Below, in pieces: positions 27,290-35,506 of a stretch of DNA of 64,000 nucleotides (within the stretch, counting starts at the first letter, position 1; each line of letters opens with the position of its first letter). The position numbers and the translations under genes are program-made. The notes beneath the pieces are model-generated. The model was not told where the DNA came from. It searched no databases and was given only the letters and a program-made list of their open reading frames with translations. Origin of the DNA: CAYXVF01 sp964468125 (GTDB lineage: Bacteria > Myxococcota > XYA12-FULL-58-9 > CAYXVF01); assembly GCA_964468125.1 (NCBI GenBank), contig CAYXVF010000001.1:1-64000 (forward strand). Reading direction: 5' to 3'.

Positions 27290-28087
27290 ATGGAGTCGAT
27301 CGCCCTCACCGCGCTGGCCAACGCCTCCCGAGATGACCGCAAGGCGTTTCTGACCGCCCGTTGGTCCTCCCTCCTCATGCTCAACTACGAAATCGACCCC
27401 GCGCGTCTCGCGTCGCGCCTCCCAAAGGGCTGCGAAATCGACTTCTTCGAGCGCCGGTGCTTCGTCTCCGTCGTCGGGTTCTGGTTCACCAACACCCGCG
27501 TGCACGGCTTCAAGGTGCCGCTCCACGACGCCTTTGAAGAGGTCAACCTGCGTTTTTACGTCCGGAGCAAGGTGGACGGTGAGTGGCGGCGTGGCGTGGT
27601 CTTCATCAAGGAGCTCGTCCCCAAGGCGGCGGTGGCGGCCATCGCGCGCGCGGTCTACAACGAGAACTATCACGCCACCAAAATGCGCCATGAGCTCCCA
27701 CCCGGCGGAGTCGAACGCGCCCCCGGCGAGCGAATCGCCTACTACTGGCGCCACGACGGCTACTGGAACGAGGTCTCGGGGGTGATCGGCGACCGAGCGA
27801 TCGTCCCCGAGGTGGGTACGGAACCCTGGTTCATCACCGAGCACTATTGGGGCTACGTGCGCAGCGCCGACGGCTCGACCCTGGAGTACCAGGTGGAGCA
27901 TCCGTCCTGGGCGGTGGCTCCGGTGGAGCATCCGACGCTTTCGTGCACCACCGACCGACTCTACGGCGAGGAGTTTTCAGACGTGCTCACCGGCGCGCCG
28001 AGCTCGGCCTTCGTTGCGGTGGGCTCGGAGGTGTCCGTCTACCCCGCCCGCACGGTGCCGGGCTCGGAGCCCGCCGAGGACGATTGA
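27290..28087 (+). CDS. DUF2071 (YqjF-like) protein
   Basis: 265 residues. Matches the DUF2071/YqjF pattern: LTARWSSLLMLNYEIDPARL, LPKGCEIDFFERRCFVSVV, EEVNLRFYVR, GVVFIKELVPK, and EHYWGYVRSADG. The function of the family is unknown, though it has a lipocalin-like beta fold. An ATG at 27290 was preferred over the GTG at 27284 because AGTAGGG lies about 8 bases upstream. It is convergent with clpA, 13 bases between stops. Confidence 0.9.
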   Translation: MESIALTALANASRDDRKAFLTARWSSLLMLNYEIDPARLASRLPKGCEIDFFERRCFVSVVGFWFTNTRVHGFKVPLHDAFEEVNLRFYVRSKVDGEWRRGVVFIKELVPKAAVAAIARAVYNENYHATKMRHELPPGGVERAPGERIAYYWRHDGYWNEVSGVIGDRAIVPEVGTEPWFITEHYWGYVRSADGSTLEYQVEHPSWAVAPVEHPTLSCTTDRLYGEEFSDVLTGAPSSAFVAVGSEVSVYPARTVPGSEPAEDD

Positions 28088-28100
28088 GATGGCCCGTCGC

Positions 28101-30410
28101 CTAGTTGACCGTCTCGGGCTCGGACTTCTCATCTTCGGGCTTGGGCTCGCGGCCTTCGCACTCGAGAGCGAGCTCGCCGTCCTTTACCACTACGTTTGCC
28201 GAACCGCCGTTCTCTAACGCCCCGAAGAGGATCTCGTCGGCGAGCTTGCGTCGGATTTGCTGGTCGATCACCCGGCGCATCGGTCGCGCACCGTTGTCTC
28301 GATCGTAGCCGTTCTTGGCCAACCATTGGCGGGCTTCCTGCGAGAGCTCGATCGTCACATCCTTGCCCTTGAGCTGCTCTTCGAGCTCAGCGGTCATCTT
28401 ATCGACGATCTGCTCGATCACTTCCTTGCTCAAGTGACCGAAGACCACCCACGCGTCGAGGCGGTTGCGGAACTCGGGGCTGAAGGATCTCTCGATCGCC
28501 TTCTTGGCGTCGGTTCCCTTCGCTTCCGTCGGATTGAAACCGACTCCCTTGCTCGACATCTCCTGCGCGCCAGCATTCGTGGTCATGATGAGGATCACGT
28601 TGCGGAAATCCGCCTTACGACCGTTGTTGTCGGTCAGTGTCGCGTGATCCATGACCTGGAGCAGAATGTTGTCGATCGTCGCGTGCGCCTTCTCGATCTC
28701 ATCAAGCAGCACAATCGCGTGCGGGTTCTTGATCACCGCGTCGGTCAGAAGCCCGCCTTGGTCAAAGCCTACGTAGCCCGGAGGCGCTCCGATGAGGCGG
28801 CTGACCGTGTGCTGCTCCATGTACTCGGACATGTCGAAGCGCAGAAGCTCCACGCCCATGAGGTTCGCGAGCTGACGGGCAACTTCGGTTTTTCCGACGC
28901 CGGTGGGTCCGCTGAACAGGAACGAGCCGGTCGGCTTGTCCGGCGAGCCCAGACCGCTGCGCTGCAGCTTGATCGCCGACACCATCGCTTTGATCGCGTC
29001 GTCCTGGCCGTAGATCACCAGCTTCAGGTCGCGCTCGAGGGTCGAGAGGCGCTCCTTGTCGTTCTTGCTGACCGTCTTCGGCGGAATCTTGGCCATGCTG
29101 GCCACGATCTGCTCGATGTCCTCGACATCGACGATGCGCGCGTCCTCGCTGCCCTCGACGATGCGCAGGCGCGCCGCCGCTCCGGCCTCGTCGATCACGT
29201 CGATCGCCTTGTCCGGAAGGAACCGCTCGTTGATGTACTTCGACGACAGCTCCGCGGCCTCCTGAACTGCTGCCTCCGTGTATTGAACGTCATGGTGCTC
29301 TTCGTAGCGACTCTTCAAGCCGTGTAGGATCTTCACCGTGTCTTCGAGGGAGGGCTCGGGCACCTCGATCTTCTGGAAGCGACGCGCCAGCGCCCGGTCA
29401 CGCTCGAAGGAGCCCTTGTACTCCTTGTAGGTCGTCGAGCCGATGCAACGCAGATCGCCGTTGGCGAGCGCGGGCTTCAAAATGTTCGAGGCGTCGAGGG
29501 TTCCGCCACTCACTGCCCCGGCACCGACGATCGTGTGGATCTCGTCGATGAAGAGGATCGCGTTTTCCTTTTCCGTGATCGCTTTCACGACCGCTTTGAG
29601 GCGCTGCTCGAACTCACCGCGGAACTTCGTCCCGGCGATGAGCGAGCCCATGTCGAGAGCGAAGACCTCAGCGTCGAGCAGGATCTCGGGTACACGCTCC
29701 TCCGCGATCGCGAGCGCCAACCCTTCGGCGATGGCGGTCTTGCCGACGCCCGGCTCACCGACGAACACCGGGTTATTCTTGCGGCGGCGGCAGAGCACGT
29801 GAATCGTGCGCTCGAGCTCGCGCTCGCGCCCGATCATTGGGTCGATCTTGCCTTCCCGTGCGCGCGAGACGAGGTCGGTCGTAAATGCTTCGAGCGGGTC
29901 GCTCTTCTTTCCTCGGCGCCCTTCGCCGTCTTCGTCGTCTTCGTCGACCCGTTCGATCTCCGGGCTGCCGGCGATCTCGCTGCTCTTGCTGACCCCGTGG
30001 GAGATGTACTCGAGCACGTCGAGGCGCGAGACGTCTTGGTTGCCGAGGACATAGACAGCCTGACTCTCAGGCTCGCGAAACATCGCGGCGAGAATGTCCC
30101 CGGCGTCGATCTCCTTCTTGCCCGAGCTCTGCACGTGGATCGCCGCGCGGCGCAGGACGCGCGTGACCGCCATCGTCTGCTCGAGCTCGAAGGGCCGGTC
30201 TTCGGGGACCGCCGCCACTGAGTCCAAATGTTCTTTCAGGTCCTCTTCGATCTTGCTGATGTCGGCGCCGCAGGCTTCCAGGATCTCCAGGGCGAAGCGG
30301 TTGCTGAGCATGGCCAGGAGCAAGTGCTCGAGGGTCACCATGTCGTGACGGCGTCCGCGGGCTTCGTCCACCGCTTTGTTAAAGGTCTCTTCGAGCTCTT
30401 TGCTGATCAT
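28101..30410 (-). CDS. clpA: ATP-dependent Clp protease ATP-binding subunit ClpA
   Basis: 769 residues with the ClpA plan: N domain of two repeats (1-140), acidic linker (ERVDEDDEDGEGRRG), first AAA+ with Walker A GEPGVGKT (218-225) and sensor region GSTTYKEYKG, second AAA+ with GPTGVGKT near residue 500, and the C-terminal D2 small domain. No long ClpB-type middle coiled coil. The VGFNPTE loop likely serves as the ClpP contact. The start is supported by AGAGGA six bases upstream. clpS is encoded just upstream; clpP is not in the window. Confidence 0.97.
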   Translation of the reverse strand: MISKELEETFNKAVDEARGRRHDMVTLEHLLLAMLSNRFALEILEACGADISKIEEDLKEHLDSVAAVPEDRPFELEQTMAVTRVLRRAAIHVQSSGKKEIDAGDILAAMFREPESQAVYVLGNQDVSRLDVLEYISHGVSKSSEIAGSPEIERVDEDDEDGEGRRGKKSDPLEAFTTDLVSRAREGKIDPMIGRERELERTIHVLCRRRKNNPVFVGEPGVGKTAIAEGLALAIAEERVPEILLDAEVFALDMGSLIAGTKFRGEFEQRLKAVVKAITEKENAILFIDEIHTIVGAGAVSGGTLDASNILKPALANGDLRCIGSTTYKEYKGSFERDRALARRFQKIEVPEPSLEDTVKILHGLKSRYEEHHDVQYTEAAVQEAAELSSKYINERFLPDKAIDVIDEAGAAARLRIVEGSEDARIVDVEDIEQIVASMAKIPPKTVSKNDKERLSTLERDLKLVIYGQDDAIKAMVSAIKLQRSGLGSPDKPTGSFLFSGPTGVGKTEVARQLANLMGVELLRFDMSEYMEQHTVSRLIGAPPGYVGFDQGGLLTDAVIKNPHAIVLLDEIEKAHATIDNILLQVMDHATLTDNNGRKADFRNVILIMTTNAGAQEMSSKGVGFNPTEAKGTDAKKAIERSFSPEFRNRLDAWVVFGHLSKEVIEQIVDKMTAELEEQLKGKDVTIELSQEARQWLAKNGYDRDNGARPMRRVIDQQIRRKLADEILFGALENGGSANVVVKDGELALECEGREPKPEDEKSEPETVN

Positions 30411-30445
30411 GTAGAATCCTCTGCGCGTCTGCAGTGCTTCAAAAG

Positions 30446-30472
30446 ACTATAAGCCCGCCGGAAGATTCCGGC
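30446..30472 (-). promoter_or_regulatory. candidate clpA promoter with operator-like inverted repeat
   Basis: A TATAGT hexamer (30446-30451) lies 36 bases before the clpA start. Directly upstream, GCCGGAA-GA-TTCCGGC (30457-30472) is a perfect 7-bp inverted repeat covering the spacer and -35 region. The -35 itself is poor, as expected if an activator is required, or a repressor binds the repeat. Inferred from pattern only. Confidence 0.35.
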
Positions 30473-30544
30473 TATGGGTTACGCCCGCCCCGCTCCAACA
30501 CGGAACCTCCAAGGTGGGTCTCGGAACCGCAGCGTCAATGTGCT

Positions 30545-30934
30545 TCACTCCTCCTCGCCATCGAGCGCCGGTTCGACGCTCGTGCGCAGCGGGTACTGGT
30601 GCTCGCGGGCCATCTCCATCGTCTTCTGCGCCTTCGTCTCCGCCACCTCGTAGGTGAAGATACCGGCGGTCCCGACCCCGTGGGTATGCACGTGGAGCAT
30701 GATGTACTGCGCTTGAGACTCGGAATGGTGGAAGATCCGCATCAGGACCATCACCACAAATTCCATCGTGGTGTAATCGTCGTTGTGCACCAAAACCTTA
30801 TAGAGTTTCGGGCGCTTGACCTTCTTGCGGGTCTCGGTCGCCACATCGCCTTCGGCCTCCATCGGGTCCGGCCCGTTCGGGTCATCCCCATCGCTGGCCA
30901 CGATGGTCAGTAAGCGCTCGTAATCCTTGGCCAT
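30545..30934 (-). CDS. clpS: ATP-dependent Clp protease adaptor ClpS
   Basis: About 129 residues. Core ClpS motifs: YKVLVHNDDYTTMEFVV (N-degron pocket residues Asn-Asp-Asp), MLHVHTHGVGTAGIFTYEVAETKA. Delivers N-degron substrates to ClpA, encoded 134 bases downstream. The frame is open to 31030, but a TATACT element at 30978-30983 would put that region in the promoter; the ATG at 30934 (MAKDYERL) is preferred, with 30970 and 30862 possible. The N-terminal tail before the core is acidic and longer than in E. coli. Confidence 0.93.
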   Translation of the reverse strand: MAKDYERLLTIVASDGDDPNGPDPMEAEGDVATETRKKVKRPKLYKVLVHNDDYTTMEFVVMVLMRIFHHSESQAQYIMLHVHTHGVGTAGIFTYEVAETKAQKTMEMAREHQYPLRTSVEPALDGEEE

Positions 30935-30977
30935 TTCGCTGCTCGTGGGCTCCCACGGTCGCCGTCGCATGTGTCCG

Positions 30978-30983
30978 AGTATA
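30978..30983 (-). promoter_or_regulatory. candidate -10 element for clpS
   Basis: TATACT on the minus strand, about 44 bases upstream of the chosen clpS start. No good -35 is seen 17 bases upstream. Used mainly as a reason to reject the longest clpS reading frame. Confidence 0.3.
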
Positions 30984-31116
30984 GTCACGTCGCTTCCACC
31001 TGGCGAGCCACCGGTACACAGAAGGCGCACAGAACAGCACGCCGTCTTCCGCCGATACTCCAGCGGGTGCCGTGTCCCGATTTTGCGGGACGCGCCCGAT
31101 AGGTGGTCGCAGAATA

Positions 31117-34100
31117 ATGAAGAGAATCGTTCATGTCGCGCTCTCGGTCGCGGTCCTCGCCGGATGCACCGAGACTCTCGACCGCAGCGCGCGAAAAGTC
31201 GATCCCCCCCGGGTCGAAGACAGCGCCCAGACCTGTACGGACCGCGTCGACAACGACGACGACGGCCTCGTCGACTGCGCGGATCCCAATTGCGTCGATA
31301 TCTGCGGGACCCCCTCCAACGAGACCGATTGCGGCGACAGCATCGACAACGATGAGGACGGCCTCACGGATTGCGAGGACAGCGAGTGCGGCGAGGCCCA
31401 GGGCTGCGGCCCGGAGAACACCGACGAGCGCTGCTCCGATGGGCGCGACAACGACCTCGATGGCCTCTTCGATTGCTTCGATCCCGGATGCCAGAGCTCG
31501 GTCGAGGTCGATTTCTGCGGCGACGAGAGCTCGGACGACGCCTGCCGCGACTTGATCGACAACGACATCGACGGCGAGCTCGACTGCTCGGACAAGGACT
31601 GCCTCGGCGCCGCCCCCTGCCTCGTGGGAGAGCCGGAGGACGATGCCGCCGCCTGCAGCGATGGGCTCGACAATGATGAGGACGGGTTGCGCGACTGCGC
31701 CGACCCGGAGTGCCAAAACGCAGAGGTCGCGAATTGCCGGCGAAGCGAGACCGGTCCCGATTGCGCGGACCGGGTCGACAATGACGGCGATGGCGATCAG
31801 GACTGCGAAGACAGCGGCTGCGTGCTCGACCCGGCCTGCGAAGATGCAGTCCCGGAGAACGACGCCGTCACCTGCGCCGACGGTGTAGACAACGACAAGG
31901 ATGGCGACATCGACTGCGCTGACCGAGACTGCGTGGTCGCCGCGGAGATCTGCGGCCCGGAAGAGAACGCCCGCTGCACCGATGACATCGACAACGACGG
32001 CGATGGCAGGGTCGACTGCAAGGACCCGGACTGCGCCACCGCATCCGCCTGCACGCCCCTCGAAGTGGAAGACAGCGCTGCGGAGTGCAGCGACCGCGTG
32101 GACAACGACGGGGACGGCTTCGTCGACTGCCAAGACAGCGGCTGCCTCGGAGTCGGCCCCTGCGGTCCCGAGGTCAACAACAACGCCTGCAGCGACACGA
32201 TCGACAACGACGGGGACGGCGATACGGATTGCGCGGACAATGATTGTGCGGGGGTCGCTGCGTGCGCGGGGGATCCGGAAAACGACGGCACCGAGTGTAG
32301 CGATCTGACGGACAATGACGGAGATGGATGGATCGATTGCGCCGATCCGGGCTGTGCGGGAACGGCCTCATGCGACGGGAGCGATGAGCTCCGGTGCGAC
32401 GACGGGTTCGACAACGACGGAGATGGCGCCCTCGACTGTCTCGACCCGGACTGCGCGAGCGCTCCGGCGTGCTCCTCCGTGACGAATGAGCTGTGCTCGA
32501 ACGGCCTCGACGACGACTCAGACGGCCGCACAGATTGCGAAGACTTTGATTGTCTGCTCGACTTCGACGAGACCGTCTGCGACGTCGGGCTCACGGTAGT
32601 AGACCTGCAAGACCCCCGGAGCCCGAAGCTCTCGGGCGTGCGCGGAGATTCCATCGACGACCCAGTCCGTGTTCGAGGCGTGGTCGTCGTCGCCGTCGAT
32701 CCATCGAGCCCACGGCTCTTTTGGGTCGCGAGCCCCGGGGCTCAGGGTCCTTACAGCGGCCTGCGGGTTTATCTGCGCGGCGAGGTCGCGGACGCGGAGG
32801 TGCTCGTGGGTGACTCGCTGGATCTCGCGGGTCTCATGACCGAGTCTGTCGGTCAAACCACCCTCGACAGCTACGCCTTCGTCCTCAACGGCACTGCCCC
32901 GATCCCGAGCCCCGTTCCCCTAGCGCCCATGGATCTCGGGGCCGATCTTCCGCTCGACGAAACGCAAAACGACCGGGTCGAGCAAAACCCGACCACCGGC
33001 GAGATCATCGACCCCGTGGACGATTTTGTCGCCGCTGAACGTTTCGAGTCCGTCCTCGTCGAGCTGACGGATCTTCGAGTACAGGAGCAAAGCGACGAGC
33101 GGATCGTGCTCGCTGATGAGGGTCTGGAGCTGCTCGTCGGCACGCGTTTCTTCGACCCGGGCGCGCTCGCTCCGGGGCAGCGCATCGATTCGATCGCGGG
33201 CCTTCTCACCTATCGGCGCGCACCGCTCGGCTCGGACTTCGCACGCGACTACGTCCTCGAGCCCCGAAACGGGGGCGACTGGCGCTACTCCGACCCCCTC
33301 GACGACGACGGCGACGGCTTGAGCAACGCCGAGGAGCTCGTGGTGGGCACCGATCCGAACGATCCCGACACCGACCGCGACTACTTCACGGACGGCGAAG
33401 AAGTGGGACTCGACCCCGGGGCGCCGCTCGACATCGATGGTGACGGCACGCCCGACGCCCTCGAGTCTTTCCTGATCGACGTGGACGGCGACGGAATTCC
33501 GAACGAGTTCGACGCGGCGGAGCTCGTGGCCCCCGACGAAGACCGGGACGGTGACGGCATCGCGAACAGTGAAGACACGGACGACGACGGCGATGGGATC
33601 TGCGACCCGGGCGCACCGATCGTGGACTGCGCACTCGTCGACGGCATGGCCGACCCCTGCCCCTTCGCGCCGACGCCGAGGAGCAGCGAGGCCTTCCCGG
33701 GCAACGTCACGCAGAACTCGGATGCGAGGGCGACTTTCGGCGACGTGTATCTCATCGGGAGCGCGCTCTATCCGGAGGCTACCGTCGCCGACGCCTGCGA
33801 CTTTGATCCGGACGGCGATCTGATTCTGGGGACCACGGACAACTGCCCGCTCCGATTTAACCCGACACAGGAAGACCAAGACGGCGACGGCATCGGCGAC
33901 GCGTGCGACTCGAATCTCGGATTCATACCCCTGCCCTGCGCCGACCCAGAAAACGGAGGCAGCGACCTCTGCGACCTCGTGATCGAAGAGGTGCTTTACA
34001 ACCTGTCTACGGCCGCGAGCGGCGGGGTACTCGATGCGAACCGGGACGGGGTCGCCAGCATCACCCAGGACGAGTTCGTCGAGCTTCGCAACGTCTCGCG

Positions 34101-34554
34101 CTTTCCCTTGGATCTCAGTGGCTATCGCCTCGACGACGAGCTCTCGAGCACGGGCCCGGCACGCCACGTGTTTCCGCCCGACACCCTGCTCCAACCGGGC
34201 CAGCGCTTGCTCGTCTTCGGAGGTGGGACGCCCCGTTCCTTCCCGTCGTCGGTGCTGGTTCAGACCGCTTCGAGCGGCTCCCTCGGCCTGAACAACGACG
34301 GTGACCGGATCATCGTCTCCGACGGATTGAACGTGCTGGTGTCCCTCGGCTTCGGGGGCCCCTTTGACGAGGTGCCGACCGCCACCCCCCGCAACGTCTC
34401 GATGACCCAGTACCCGCAGGGCACCGGGCGCTGGGTGGCGCACCCGGACCGGCGAGACCCGGTGGAAAATGACGTTCGGACTGTCTCCCCCGGTTTGCCT
34501 CCGGACAACGGCAATCTTCCGAAGGCGCCGGGGACACTCAGTCTTGCGCCCTGA
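31117..34554 (+). CDS. large lipoprotein with 13 Cys/Asp metal-binding-type repeats and a lamin-tail-like domain
   Basis: 1145 residues. Signal peptide with lipobox LAGC (Cys17). Residues about 40-488 are 13 repeats of the form C-x-D-x-x-DNDxDGxxDC-x-DxxC, resembling MopE-type metal-binding repeats and probably binding calcium. A beta-rich region follows, then thrombospondin type-3-like calcium repeats (DDDGDGLSNAEELVVGTDP, DGDGIANSEDTDDDGDGI, DQDGDGIGDACDSN), and finally a lamin-tail-like domain (LVIEEVLYN, DEFVELRNVSRFPLDLSGY) with an inserted EF-hand-like loop DANRDGVASITQDEF. Likely a surface adhesin or scaffold. The ATG at 31117 gives the lipoprotein signal. Long antisense frames here come from codon bias. 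Confidence 0.9.
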   Translation: MKRIVHVALSVAVLAGCTETLDRSARKVDPPRVEDSAQTCTDRVDNDDDGLVDCADPNCVDICGTPSNETDCGDSIDNDEDGLTDCEDSECGEAQGCGPENTDERCSDGRDNDLDGLFDCFDPGCQSSVEVDFCGDESSDDACRDLIDNDIDGELDCSDKDCLGAAPCLVGEPEDDAAACSDGLDNDEDGLRDCADPECQNAEVANCRRSETGPDCADRVDNDGDGDQDCEDSGCVLDPACEDAVPENDAVTCADGVDNDKDGDIDCADRDCVVAAEICGPEENARCTDDIDNDGDGRVDCKDPDCATASACTPLEVEDSAAECSDRVDNDGDGFVDCQDSGCLGVGPCGPEVNNNACSDTIDNDGDGDTDCADNDCAGVAACAGDPENDGTECSDLTDNDGDGWIDCADPGCAGTASCDGSDELRCDDGFDNDGDGALDCLDPDCASAPACSSVTNELCSNGLDDDSDGRTDCEDFDCLLDFDETVCDVGLTVVDLQDPRSPKLSGVRGDSIDDPVRVRGVVVVAVDPSSPRLFWVASPGAQGPYSGLRVYLRGEVADAEVLVGDSLDLAGLMTESVGQTTLDSYAFVLNGTAPIPSPVPLAPMDLGADLPLDETQNDRVEQNPTTGEIIDPVDDFVAAERFESVLVELTDLRVQEQSDERIVLADEGLELLVGTRFFDPGALAPGQRIDSIAGLLTYRRAPLGSDFARDYVLEPRNGGDWRYSDPLDDDGDGLSNAEELVVGTDPNDPDTDRDYFTDGEEVGLDPGAPLDIDGDGTPDALESFLIDVDGDGIPNEFDAAELVAPDEDRDGDGIANSEDTDDDGDGICDPGAPIVDCALVDGMADPCPFAPTPRSSEAFPGNVTQNSDARATFGDVYLIGSALYPEATVADACDFDPDGDLILGTTDNCPLRFNPTQEDQDGDGIGDACDSNLGFIPLPCADPENGGSDLCDLVIEEVLYNLSTAASGGVLDANRDGVASITQDEFVELRNVSRFPLDLSGYRLDDELSSTGPARHVFPPDTLLQPGQRLLVFGGGTPRSFPSSVLVQTASSGSLGLNNDGDRIIVSDGLNVLVSLGFGGPFDEVPTATPRNVSMTQYPQGTGRWVAHPDRRDPVENDVRTVSPGLPPDNGNLPKAPGTLSLAP
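31234..32580 (+). repeat. 13 tandem coding repeats of about 104 bp
   Basis: Imperfect direct repeats encoding CxDxxDNDxDGxxDCxDxxC units inside the lipoprotein gene. Unit length varies around 34-35 codons, mainly in the linker between units. The Cys and Asp codons are most conserved; the DNA has diverged between units, so this is an old array rather than a recent expansion. Confidence 0.85.
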
Positions 34555-34617
34555 GCCCGGGAATTTCCCCGAGATTCGATTGGAACGCGACCCGCACTTG
34601 CATGAGACTGGGAAGCA

Positions 34618-35454
34618 GTGACTCGAATCGGTGAAATGCTGGTGCAAGAGGGCCTGCTCTCGAGCGAGGAGCTCGACCGCGTCCTCGCGTTTCAGAACCG
34701 GAGCGTTCCCCCGATCAAGCTCGGCGAGGCGGTTGTAGCCCTGCAGCTGATGACCGAGCTCGAAATGCTCGAAATCCTCTCGGAGCGCCTGGGGGTGCCG
34801 TTTGTGCGCCTGGCGCGGGAAGACGTCGACCCGACCGCGCTGGCCCTGATCGGCAAAGAGGCGAGCAAGCGGCGCCGGGTCCTGCCCTACAAGTGGGAAA
34901 ATACGGGTGGGCACCGAAGAGTGGTCGTCGCGATGACCGATCCCTCGGACCTCTCGACCATCGATTCGCTTCAGTTTGAGCTCGGCGTCCCGGTGATCCC
35001 CGTGCTCACGAGCGCCCAACAGCTCGACGACGCGGTCGCAGCCCTCTCCACCGAGCGCTCGCGCCGAGAAACGCTGACGAGCATGGAGACGATGAGCTCG
35101 GTGGACACGATGCCGAACTACCGTCCCCCGTCGCGCCAGGAGCGCCCCACCCTCGAGAGCTACGTGGTGACCCTGAGAATCATCGACGGCCCGGACAAGC
35201 TCTACCCGGTACAACTTCTCAATGGGCAGCGTTTGATTTTCGGCCGAAGCAGCCGCGCCGACGTGAGCATCGACAACCCGCGCCTGTCCCGGCAGCACTT
35301 CATGATCGACATGCACGAAGACGAGGTCGAGCTCACGGACCTCGGGAGCCGCAACGGGACCCTCGTGAACAAGGACCGGGTGGACAAAGCGCTGCTTCAG
35401 GCGGGGGACACGGTGATCGCCGGGGCGACCCACTTTCTGGTCGAAATGCGCTGA
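34618..35454 (+). CDS. MshEN (T2SS-E N-terminal-like) and FHA domain protein
   Basis: 278 residues from GTG at 34618. N-terminal MshEN-type domain: RIGEMLVQEGLLSSEELDR ending in AFQ (residues 3-26), then KLGEAVVALQLMTELEMLE (34-52), two copies of the RLGxxL-type motif that binds c-di-GMP in MshE. A linker rich in Ser/Thr/Met (TLTSMETMSSVDTMP) precedes a C-terminal FHA domain (185-275) with FGR (208-210), SRQH (224-227) and SRNGT (244-248), the phospho-Thr-binding signature. No ATPase domain. Predicted to connect c-di-GMP with phosphoprotein binding; the linker could itself be phosphorylated. GGAAG is only 2 bases from the GTG, so the start is uncertain. Confidence 0.85.
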   Translation: MTRIGEMLVQEGLLSSEELDRVLAFQNRSVPPIKLGEAVVALQLMTELEMLEILSERLGVPFVRLAREDVDPTALALIGKEASKRRRVLPYKWENTGGHRRVVVAMTDPSDLSTIDSLQFELGVPVIPVLTSAQQLDDAVAALSTERSRRETLTSMETMSSVDTMPNYRPPSRQERPTLESYVVTLRIIDGPDKLYPVQLLNGQRLIFGRSSRADVSIDNPRLSRQHFMIDMHEDEVELTDLGSRNGTLVNKDRVDKALLQAGDTVIAGATHFLVEMR

Positions 35455-35506
35455 AGATCCGGCTTCCTGCGGGGTCGGCGCTGGCCTTCACGCATCAAAG
35501 CAGGCC

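Noticed and set aside
30985..32133. 382-codon Val/Ala-rich open frame on the minus strand
   Set aside because: Mirror image of the DNDxDG repeat array; its apparent periodicity comes only from the opposite-strand repeats.
32920..35433. 837-codon open frame on the minus strand
   Set aside because: Lies antisense to the repeat lipoprotein and the MshEN-FHA gene, which have clear domains; the frame is a product of high third-position GC and Asp/Glu-rich codons, and its translation has no recognisable motif.
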